Part shown: one piece after another, positions 14,201 through 26,200 of the stretch
Layout of the letters: the number at the start of each line of letters is the position of its first letter
Position numbering within the stretch: the first letter of the stretch is position 1
Assembly: GCF_001949145.1 (NCBI RefSeq)
Contig: NW_019091371.1
Coordinates: forward strand, 616,362 to 680,361
Origin: Acanthaster planci
Lineage: Eukaryota; Echinodermata; Asteroidea; Valvatida; Acanthasteridae
Reading direction: 5' to 3'
DNA length: 64,000 nucleotides
Made by a program: the position numbers and the translations under genes
The notes under the pieces: generated by a model
What the model was told of the DNA's origin: nothing
The model's database searches: none
The model's input: only the letters and a program-made list of their open reading frames with translations

Positions 14201-17200
14201 ACAGTTTTTCTGTTTTCTGTAGGAACTGGTGGCACTAAAGGACTCTCTACTTCAACTGAAGAGGCAAGAGTAGATGGACTGGCATGTGTGTCCTCCTTGA
14301 CACTTTCTTCCAAAGTAGATTCTTTCTCCAACTCCTCTGATGCTGGCACTGCAGTTTCTGACACATCTGGCTCCATCTCAAGTTCAACTCTTTCAACTGT
14401 TTCAATCTTTTCTTCACTTGAAACTGCTACTTCCTCCTTTGTATCCACTGGTTGTGAAATGCTTTGGTCCAATGATTCTACATGTAAATCCTCTTTCAGT
14501 AAGGTTTGTTCATTCTTCACTGAATCAGTGAATTCAGGCTTTGGGTCTACGTCATCAAATGGAAGTCTCTTGGCACAAGCAATCAAGCCAGGGCTGCCAA
14601 GCTTACAGGAGAATGCCCGACCACCACCATCTCTCAACTCTGTGTTCTGTATTACCATCTTAATGGTCTTCTCAGTTGTGGTAATTTCAGTAGGGCTGCA
14701 ATTTCTGTTGTCCCCCCTTGCACTCAAGTCATCCCGAGAGCCATGTGGTGTAGAATCTGTACTTGTGTGGGTATCACTCTCATCCGACTGCCTATGCATA
14801 GTCAATGTCACCACAACAGTCTGTGAACTCATGCGGCTTTTCTCTGTAGATGAGGCATCACCATCAGCGTTCACTTTTGAGTCCTGACCAGACGAGACAA
14901 GTACTCCCCGCTTAGGTGTGACATTGTTGCTGTTATTATGATGGACTTTGTGTTTCTTCTTCTCTGTACCAACAGTCTCCTTCTCACGTAGTTGCTCCAC
15001 AGCACCAAGTTCCTGTATATCTTTCAGTGGAGATTTTGTAGAGACAGGGGAGGTAGGGCCTGAACTACCAATGACCATCACCCTCGCACGGCTTCCACTC
15101 ATTCCCCACTGCTTGGAGTGGCTGTCTAGGTAACGTGAGATGCGTGACTCTGAAGGGGTACGACGTAGTCGTTGGAATTCCCTTTTCATATTGTGCTGTC
15201 GGAAGGCTTCTTGAATCACTTTGGCAGCATGATGTGCTCTGATGCGCCCACCATACCGCTTCTCAAGCATTTCCACCTGACACAATAAATACCATACCAA
15301 TTCAAAACAAGTTAAACTAAGCTTGGCAGCTTTTATGCAATGCAAAATACAAATAAAAATTAAATATTGACTGAAATAAACACAGAATAACATAGGTAGT
15401 AGGATCACGCAAATGAGTTAATTGGATCAGCCATCAAACTCTTCAAATTCTTTCCACATCCCTAACAGTCATCAATCTTTCATCCGTTGCAGAATAGAAG
15501 ACTTGTCAGGGTTATGTAGTCAAAGTGCTTTTACTTGTAACCAATGATCATATTCACATGGAGTTTCAACAAATCCAAGCTTAAAAGTACCCTTATCTGA
15601 AAATGTAACAAATTTAAGAATTAGCCAAGGCCTTTAAATAGTTTTACTTGATCATTCACATGTGACAATGCCATGAACTGTAGCATATGGCCAAAAAAAC
15701 TGTTCCGCTTCTGATTACATGCCTCTCAAAAACACTGTCGGTAGGTCAGGATTTTTTGGGGGGGCTCAATTGTTTGTCCTGAGTGCCACAAAGTGATAAC
15801 AATTGAATCAATGTAGAAATATCTACAGTCAACAATTCTTAAGAATAAGAGACAATTCACATCACTATGCACAATCCTGGTCAGCTAATCATGAAGGGAA
15901 ACTGGCAAACAATGTGCGTATATCGTGTGGTGTGTTTGATACATCCAGAGGGAGGGACAACAAACCTCATGTTATGGCAGGAAAGTTTGTGGAAACATGC
16001 TCCCTTCAAGTGCAATCAATACATCTCATATCAAAATCATGAAAACAGAAAATACATAAAGAGACTAGAGATCAAGTTCTGTGAATCAACTTTTTACAAC
16101 GTGCAACTATAAAGCTGCGGGCGTGTATGGTATAGTGTAACAATGCTATTTTGGCTTGGATGCATGGACTTGTAGCCACAATTCCACCATGCCTTCTTAG
16201 GCATAGTGTGGGAGGATCAGTGTAGCATTGCACACGTATGTGTTTTCACCACCACCACAATAGCGAAACGCAAAGGAAATTTGTGAAAATAACGCAAGGT
16301 TCTTTTCAAAAGTTGCGAATGTAAGGAGGCAAACATATACATACAAGCATTCTGACGTGAAAAAAGTTGTTGAGAGGTATTTTGTGAAGACAGAAAGGAC
16401 AACAGGATTTAACAAAACAATGTTTTATTTATGCTTTTTTTTCTAACTAGGGTTGGTCAGGAAATGGGAAGCATTTTTTTGGGGGGGTCTAACTAGAGTC
16501 AAATTACTGAGGGACCACACGGCCCAGGGTGCACACATTTGGCCTAACAAAATAATAGCTGCGCTTCCTATTACATTGAAAAAAAATAGGTTGGGTAGGT
16601 GGGTAGTATCTTTTTTTCTTCTAAATTTCTTGGGTTAATAATTTAAGGGTGGGGAATTTTCCTTTTTTTTAAATTAAAAAGTGATTTTGATGGTCTATGG
16701 TATATTCAATCCGCTATTTTTTTTTCTGCGGATACGTAACTTGAGGATCAGTCTTGCCAAAGATTGTATCAAAGTCAGAGCCTCATTGGACAATTATACC
16801 TTTGTGTTACACTGACATTGGGGTAAGTTAACGTCCAAAAGTTGTTTGAAAGCTCACACGAAACAATACACATAATTCTGAGCTGGTTGTCACGAAAGTA
16901 CTAACCTTATTTCAAGCCGTAATTTCATTTAACAGTGACATGTGTGCTACTGCAAATTACAGTGGAGATTGTTAGTCACTACTTCTGCTCACACAGAACG
17001 GCTGTCCCACTGACACATGTATGAATACTGATGTTTCACTGAGAGCCAATCACAACAATGACCGTATGGTCCCAGGATGCTGTTTACACACAAGGCTTGC
17101 GCTTCAAGCACAGATATGGTACATAAATCACTGTATGCACATACTGTACAGATGCCTGTACAGTAGATTCAGACACGTGTATTACAGAGCTCCAGTGCTG

Positions 17201-20200
17201 TCCGGTGTCTGAACAAGGATAAGCAGTGTTTGACCTGGCCGTCACGTCGCGTCGGTAGAAAAAGATAAAAATGGAAAAAATGGTGCTTACGTAATGTAGG
17301 AAAATTTGGCCTGTTGATGGCCAAAAAGTGGAAAAATAAAATTCAGCATGCTCAACAAAAAAGCCGATATGTCACATCCCTGATAACCAGATTTAGGGTC
17401 AGCACGATTTGCTAGGTTGGGGTGGGTAACCGGAAGCACAACTATTATTTTGTTTGGCCTTAACGGGGGGTACTGAAAGCCAATGAACTTTGGTTGTGCA
17501 TAAGTCACAATTTCAAGTGCCCCTTTAAATCCATTCATGACAAATTTTAAAATGGCATATGAACAAAAAAAAAATCACTTCCAAGTTTCCCAGAAAAATA
17601 TCTTTTCTTCATTTTTGAGACATTTGTAAAGATACATGTATTTGAAAAATGATATACAAGATGATATTTTGGATGATGTTGATGTTATCGTAGTGACTAG
17701 TGGGCTAATGTCTACAGACAATACAATTGTGATGCTTAATCACAAATGAGCATGCATGTAAAAGCCAACATTGGGCAGGTTCAAGGGAACCTACTCTCTC
17801 ACTAATTTTGCAGGACTACAATTTCAAACCAGATCCACTAAAACTAACACAAGGAAACCAACATGTAATGGGGATCTTGGATCCAACCCACAATGTACAT
17901 GTACTGTGTGCTTTCCCTATTTGGTCTTTCAAAAAACAATGTAGGTCCTTTGGTGAAGTCTTACTCAAAGTTTTGAAATACATTTTGCAACTTATCTATC
18001 TAGATGCACAGAATCTTGATTACCTCTCACAACTTTTTTATCCCACCCCCCATCATAAGTGCACAAGCTAACATAAGTGAAAGCACATTCACCAAAAAAA
18101 GGTGAAAATTCTTGAAAGGAATAGGAAAAGGCAGGAACAAAAATTTGTTGTGAGATATTTGGCGGAAAGAAACATGTACATATATTGCACCTGTATGTAT
18201 AAATCAGCTCGGAATAGCCATATATGGAATACTGAGAGACACAGGTTGAACTTTTTGGTTACTTTTTCTGAATTAATCCATAATACAGCAACAAACCTTG
18301 GGCAAATTTAAATGTGACATCACGTCTTACCTGTTTGCTTTTGAGATCTGAAGACAACTCATATGAGTTACTCAACTCTCGTGACCTCTGAATGAGTCTT
18401 TCATCTTCTCTGCGTTGCTGTATGGACTTCTCTCGTCGCAGTGAACCTCTTGGTGTCTTCCCTCTCGGTGTGACCTCAAACCGCGGATGTGTTTTGCTGT
18501 CGAGGTTAGATGTGGAACGCTGCACCGTTGGTGAAATCCACTTACCTGGCGGAGAGTTCTCAAGGGTGTTCCACCGCACAATTGGCACCTTGGATTTCCC
18601 TTCCCGTTTGCCGCTAGAGTCTTTCTCTGTTTGGATCGCAATTGTTCGAGTAGGGGTCCCTGATAAATCTATGGGCTTAGTCCTTCTACTGGAAGACTCA
18701 CTGGATACTTCTTCAACTTTCAAGTTGAAATGGCGCGTTTTCTCAGCCACAGACCTTGAGCTAAGGAGATCCTCCTCTGGCTCCTGAGATGTCTGCTCTT
18801 GCTGAGGTCTCTCTTCACTCTCTGGTAGCTTTTCAGATGCCAAGTCCACTGAGCTCAGTGTTTCAACTTCACTTGGATCACTGTTAGCACATGTAATGCA
18901 AGGAAAAGGATAATAACACTTCATTAGAAATCTACCCAAAATGCCGAGAAATTTGCCCATGATGCTTACTGAGTGTCGCAAATAGCTCCAGACACTCAGC
19001 ATGATGGCACTTGTGTTCATCAAAGTGTCCTGCTGTTCCAATCTGCTGGGAGAGAAATAAGGGAGTTGTCTCTCCTGTGTCGTCATTACAAATTGCTGAA
19101 TGAACACAAATATTGTAACCTATCCCCACACTGACATGCACTGATGACCAGGAATGTGTTTTATGATAAAGGCCTCAATTGCTGGGATAGTATACAATAG
19201 ATTCACTGAAACAGAACACACAAACCCACTCTGCGTGGGCTGGCATTTTCTTTCTGCAGCTTCTGGGCTGGAAACAATTACTTTTATCACAAAAATCTTG
19301 GGTGAAAATGTAAAAGGGTGAATAAAATGTCAAGTAAATAAGTGATGGACACAGAGGCAACTTTCACCACTACACCTGCTACCCTGAGAAACAGTACAGT
19401 TTTATGGAATACCTGCATTTAATGTAAGCCATGCCTGTGCATTTATCAATCATGTCTAACAGCAGACAAACTGCCAATAAAAGGAATGCAAATAACTATT
19501 CCCTTGTGTTTCAGAACAGCAGCAATGATGGTGATACTCTTGCTATTAAGCCAGGGAATACTTTCATATATGCAAGCAAGAGAGAGAGGTCGAGGTCTAG
19601 AATGCTTTCCGATAATACATGTAAACTGCATTCGGAAATGCTGAAAAGTACTCAAGAGAATTCTTTGAATAACCCTAATAGTCCCAAATCATTTAATATA
19701 AATATGATGTTACATTTACCCTGGGGTTAGGGTTAAAACCTACATACAAGACTACAGAGCTATGAGCATTAAAATTCACATGCTTATGCGCAACCAATTT
19801 GCTGCCACAAACAGTGAAGACCATGATCCATTCATGGTACCTTCTAAGGCAGTTGTTACAAGATGTATCCCTAAAAAATACCGCCTGATAACGAAGAGGT
19901 CTTTCTAATTGTATATCTGTGGAATGGGTGATGCTTTCTGTCAGATATTTTTAAACTTTACTGGCACATACACGTACATGTATGCTGTATATACTTGTCA
20001 CAATAATATACAACCCACCTGTCTCTTTAAGTTAAACACGGGTACATGATGCACTTCCGTGTTTACATGTGCTGGTAGATACTGGTACAGCACACTGCTT
20101 GACCTCACACCACAACAGATAACAAAAACCCACAGCCACATCCTACATTTATGTTAAAATGCACATGATGGAGAATATTGATACAATGTGTTCAAATGTA

Positions 20201-23200
20201 CACATACAGAATGTACACCCTGTTTTGAAGTAGTGTGGTTACAATATACATGGGTAATTCCAGGAATTAGGGGTTCCTAAATGTGACATTTTTGTGTCCC
20301 TGATATATCTTTGTTTTCTTTTTATCTTTGTTATATTTGTTATCTTTGTTACTTGACATGGAAAAATCACCAGAATTTATTTCAAACTATTACTATATGT
20401 TTGACAGGTAATTTGCATTAATTCATCACTCTTGGAAATTAGAAAATGTATTCTGAACTTACAATATCATATGTCTGATGTGACAGGGTCACGAAAAAAT
20501 GGACCCCTAATTTCTGGAGTTACCCACATACATATAAACTTTGATGTGATTTAATTCCTCTTTTGTAAAACACTGTGACCAACACACATATATATATAAG
20601 TCAATATTTTACACATGAAAAATGGATTCACCCTTTAGCTGGTATTCAATTTTCTGTCGAGGCTCATGCATCCTTTCCTGATCACTTTTAAAGCCTATTA
20701 AACAATTTTATTGATGAAATGGATTTGTCTTTGTGAAGGAAAAAAATCAAAAATGAAACTAAAAGAACAATAATGTATCTGTACTGTAGATCATTTACAG
20801 AATTATTCTCCAAGCACTTCTTTCTCATGAATCATCCATGAACACAATCCATACTCCTTTGAAACATCAATAGTTTGATGTTAACTACCCAGCTGGCAGA
20901 TCAGGTACATGTACAAGTACTGCCGTATCATTTTAAGTTGTGTAACTGTTCTTTTTATTGATGAGCTGTGCTGTTGATACACTCTACCGGAAACATACCT
21001 AACCAGCAGCTGCCGTATCCACCAGCGAATGCATTCGCTGGTTCAAAAACCACTATGAAAAGCATGCGTTACAACTGCATCGCTACCAACAGAATGAACA
21101 CTGCCCACCAAAGTGGCTCTGTTCAACTGATAAGGGGATGTTTCTGCTCAGGGCGGACAGTCTTGTAGTATAAAACATACAAACCAGATCATCTTCAAAA
21201 AGCCTTCAGTTTAATAAAATTCTCTGACTTAAGTTAATTTCTATGTTGCCTGTTTTTCCCTTGACAGTGGCACCTACAACAAAACATAAGCTACCTAAAT
21301 AGCCTGATGACAGTACCACCAGCAAAAAAAAGAGAATGTACCAAATCAAACACCTGTTATGGTAGTCTGGTACCTATTCCCAACCATTCTGGTGAATACC
21401 CATTACCGACTTCTCAGCATACATGTATATATCCACCACTGAAAATACCTGTATCTTGAAAAAACCCAACAATGTACATGTACTGTGCAAATGAAGCTTG
21501 CTTTATATAAACCATTTCTGCAACAGCCATCTTGCTTTAGGACTATGATAGATAAATATAGATAAATTTCTATTCACATGTACAGAGTACATGTACCATT
21601 CATAAACCATCAGCAATTTCTGTAGTTACATCTACCTGTGTAGTTGTCAAACTTTTTAATTGGGACATTATATTTTTGACGAAGTACTTGTACTATAACC
21701 TGTAACCTGTTTCTTGAGAATCTACCGAGATACATGTACATACATACATATGAGCATATACCAGGGGTAGCATTTAAAACCCTCACCAACAAAAGCAATA
21801 CTTGTAAATATTAGAAACATTTAGCTGAAATTACAGACCGTATTCGTCAAAAAAAATAAAGTTCTTCAAATGTTTTTTTTTCTCTGACAAGATGGAAAGT
21901 TGGAAAAAGCATTTTTAACTTTTTATCAGAGTCACTTCAATATCTCAATGCAGAGCACACATGTACCTGTACCATGTACAATAGGTTTTGACTGTTGCCA
22001 TGAGACAGTAACCAAGGCCAAAGGTTTTTCAAAATAGTTAATGAATACCATGCATAGTGAGCACAGCTTCCCTGGACTGTTTACTCTTCACCAATTAACC
22101 CATTATGAATAAATATCAGTACCTCAGAATAATTAAGAAAATAATACAAATGACGGACATAATTATGGATATCATTGTGGATATATTTAATATAATATAC
22201 TGGCAGATTGAACATACATGTACATGTGTACATGTAAACAATGCATCCGTCCACATGAAACTGTAAAATACTATTTTGCACACTTTTTGCAAATTGTATG
22301 AAAACATGCTCCATGTACATCCCAAGATCAAGCATATTAAAAAAAAAATCATTTGATGTGTGTGTGTACAATCAGCCAATACTTTGCATTTCTTCTTGCT
22401 GAAAGGTAAGTATTTATCTGTAAAATGTGCTTGTTTTAATACAATTTTTGGGTTGATTCTCCACTTTTCTGGCAGACCTAATGGACAGATTCCTTTTTCC
22501 CTGTGTTATCCTTTGCAGACACCAGGGTTCAAAGAACTGAACTTCATACATGTACACTTACAATGTATTGACTGCAAACACTACAGCCAGTAGATACTGG
22601 AGAAAAATGTTTGGCTGATTTAGGTGTTTTCACATGTAGCATGATACATGTAGCATCTGACCAGCATGTTATTTACCATGGAAGGTCTGTTGGAATGATT
22701 AACAACTAATGTAACAGTTCAGAAGTGACAGCAGCTAGAATTTCAGGTTCCTTTTGAACAACCAAACTGAGGGAATCTTTTTTTTTTAATTTGTAGAACT
22801 CAGTAACTTAATTAGCACTTGAAATTTTTCTGTGGTAAAAAAAATGTACCAATACAAAACATTTAATAGGACTACCGTGATTGAAATGGCAATATTTAAA
22901 ATATGTGTGCGGTACTGATACACATACTGTGCACAATTTAAAACAAGAAACTTTTTGAATTCACATCACACACATCCAGGTACCGGTAAATCATTCTTGA
23001 AGGCTATGTTTATGAGTCATAGTTGCACTTCAAAACTTTGAAGCAACAGAACAAATTACAGAAATTCCCCCGTTCAAATCTGAACCTCTCCACTAGAATG
23101 AATCAAATGACTCAAGATTTCCAAACTCCCATTCAGCTGAAAAAATAGGCTCCAGCTCAGAGGTCCCCTGCAGCATTTACATATTGATGAAGCACATGGA

Positions 23201-26200
23201 CACGTTACCATGGAAACTGGGCTTGGTCACCAGCCAGAACAAGGTGAGACAATCCTGATTCACAGGATGGTGGTTTTAATGTCGATTAGGATCTGGTCGA
23301 CTGATCTCTTGTAGGCCAGCTGCCTCTGGGCTCAATTGCAGGGAGTCCAAAGAGAGACAAGTCTGATAAGTATCTGTGTGGATCATGTTTCTCCATTTCT
23401 TACCTCAACTTTGTACACACAAGCCTAAATCCTGGGGTGATTTTCCTTCAAAGAATCATACAAATTAGAAAACATAATACGTGTGTACATACCTTGGGAC
23501 TGTACAGCAATTGTACACATAATGTATGCATACACATGTACATGTACACTGTACATAGAAAGGGGAAAATCTGTGTACACCAACTGAAATGCGACCAATA
23601 AGACAAATCTTGTATATCATTTCCATGTAGAGTAAAGATGAGGTTAGACAGGGTCTTTTTTGCTGTAAATACCTCCAGCAACTATAAAGCACAGTTGAAC
23701 CTTGTTGATGTAAGAGATCAAGGCAGCGATGGCTGTATAAAGTTCCAAATTTCCTATTTCTATCCAACATACACCGGTACTTTCACTACTTCAATATTAG
23801 TATGCTTTGGTAGGTAATAAATAAATCAATTACATGAAAATGGTATACAACTGCTTGAACCCCAATTGATAACTAGGAAACCACACATCTAAAGTTCCAG
23901 CCATAGATCCTAACCCTGTCAATGTGCACCTTTTAGAAGCAAAGGCTAATCCAACAACATGTGATAATAGACATTTAAATGAAATTACTTAAACCAAGCT
24001 CAGTCTTAAATAGCTGTACAAATGAAAGGCAATTCCAAACTTGAAGATCATCCAGTCTCTTTCTTACCTCAAGGGCCTGACGTCATTATGCCAACCTTCA
24101 TGTACATGTATACATGGCTGTACATGTACGTATCTCCTCATAGAACCCACCTATTTTGTTTGAACACAAAATGCTGTGTACAAGACTAGTACCAGCACTT
24201 TTAATAGAAAAGATTACTGGCTTTTTATGCAAAGAATATGTACTTAAATATATGATTTCAGTTACGATTCATTGCTCAACAACTGTAAACAACAGTAAAA
24301 GAAACTAGGTACATGTACATGTAACACTATTATTTTACTACCACACAATCCTTGAAATTGCACCTTTTTATTGTAATTTACTTATTTTCGATTTTTCTTT
24401 TGCTCTTTTCATCTGTAGTTTGGAAACCATTTGGTTTTTATGCTCCACAAAATTGCATATTCATGAGCAAAACTGTGCTGTTATCCCAGACACTGTGTTG
24501 CAATGATTTGCATACAAAACTCCTTTGCCAAATACACTGCAATAATCCAGCCAGCCTTGTCTTAGATACTGTTGCAAAAAGTAAATCTTGTATTCAAAAT
24601 TCAAACAAGAAAATATGTAAATTTGAACAGTGTCGTTTCTGATTAACATACGTGTACTAATAAAATCACCCTTATGTCTAGAAAGCTTGGAAAATTGTAA
24701 TTATTCAAACAAGTGCACTTTGTAGTACACTTAATTCCAAAAGGATTTCAAATAATTTTCACACATGGAAAAACAGAAAAAAAGATGCACAAAAAAGTGC
24801 GTCTAAGCAAAATTCATTGCACTGTTTGTTCAATATTTATCAAAAAGTAATCTACTTATACATGAAGACTACCTGTAGGTCTACATGTACATGAATCAGT
24901 TATTTAATGCTGGCTATCCACTTCAATGCCAAGTTTACTCCACATTATATTGACACTAATTATGGCATTGATACAAACATAAATGTCAAAAACTGACTCA
25001 TATACATTATATTCCTTGACATGTTAGTTTTCTGCATAGTCTAGGCAATCACAAACAAATATTCGCTCTATGCACAATGCAAGAGGGTGCGCATGAAACG
25101 ACTTTCATGTGAATTGTTTTGTACTGTGTACATGTACAATACATCAATGAGATACATGTACATACATACGGGCTCAAGCACGCTGTGCCACTTAGCCATG
25201 TAAATCAATTGAATTTACTAATGTAACAGTATGATTATGTAAGATATTTAAAACAGGATGCATGTACACGGGCATGCCGGGGGGGTATTTATGACCACAA
25301 CTGGCTGCACTCCCATGGCACAACTCCATTTTCTTCCTTTAAATTTCAAGACCAAAGTATGCCAAACGTACAAACGTATGTATACATGTAAGTGTATCAT
25401 TCCGTTTATGTATAGTTACAGTTATACTTTTTTCACACCAAAATTTTGGACAACAGCTTAACCCTAACCCTCCTGAATCCTCCAATAGGTGAAGGATTGA
25501 GGAGGGTTAGGGTTAATAAAAATCACTTTGTAGAAAGCTCAGATCCCTAACCCTGACATTTGTTGATACACATGGTAACTACCTATCTTAGAACCATGAC
25601 TATTTCTTGGAACACGCCACATTTAAAAAAAAAAAATCTACAGATTTAAGAGGGAAAAACTGAGCCAATTGGCAATAATGAGACATGTGCTGCTACACGC
25701 ATCATTTCCACCTGACTGGAGAGAGACGCACAACAGAAAAGCCGTGTCTGCATGCAGCAAACCAAGCAGATAAACCACCCGTCACAGACCATTTCCTTGG
25801 CTGATGATTCCCCCCCCCCATATTTCACAGACTTCTTTGATACAAAATGAGCAGCTGCCATGAATGAAAATGCTTACCACTGAGGTGACATGTTGTAAGA
25901 ACCACTACGTCCCAGTGCCTCAGTCACCGGTACATTCCCCATACTTCTACTAGTCCCATGTGAGGGGATAGAGAGCTACAGTTGAAGACTGGCTTGCATC
26001 ATTGTGTCTCATCCTTCCTACATGTATACTGCAGGCAGTAGAAACGCTGTATAGACACTGATCTCATAGCACATGTACATGTAGTCCTGGTAGGATGACG
26101 TCAGGTGAATGGATCATTATAATTACTGAGTCCATACAAGAGGGCGTCAGGAAGATGTTAGAGCATATACATGTGCAGTAGTTTAAAATCTATTTAGCTT

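Larger units (their letters stand above)
15277..18330 (-). other. IQSEC intron 2 with degenerate repeat copies
   Basis: Donor CAG|GTAAGACG and acceptor TGTCAG. It carries three related repeat fragments (15695-15770, 16449-16630, and an inverted copy near 17390-17470) and a short CpG cluster near 17240. Confidence 0.88.

Noticed and set aside
13946-14887. 313-codon plus-strand open frame
   Set aside because: It is antisense to the Ser/Thr-rich IQSEC exon 3. Codon composition of the real exon avoids stops on the other strand, and no domain or splice logic supports a gene.
25458-25516. Interstitial telomere repeat
   Set aside because: CCCTAACCC and GGGTTAGGG appear once in each hairpin arm, not as a tandem TTAGGG array.
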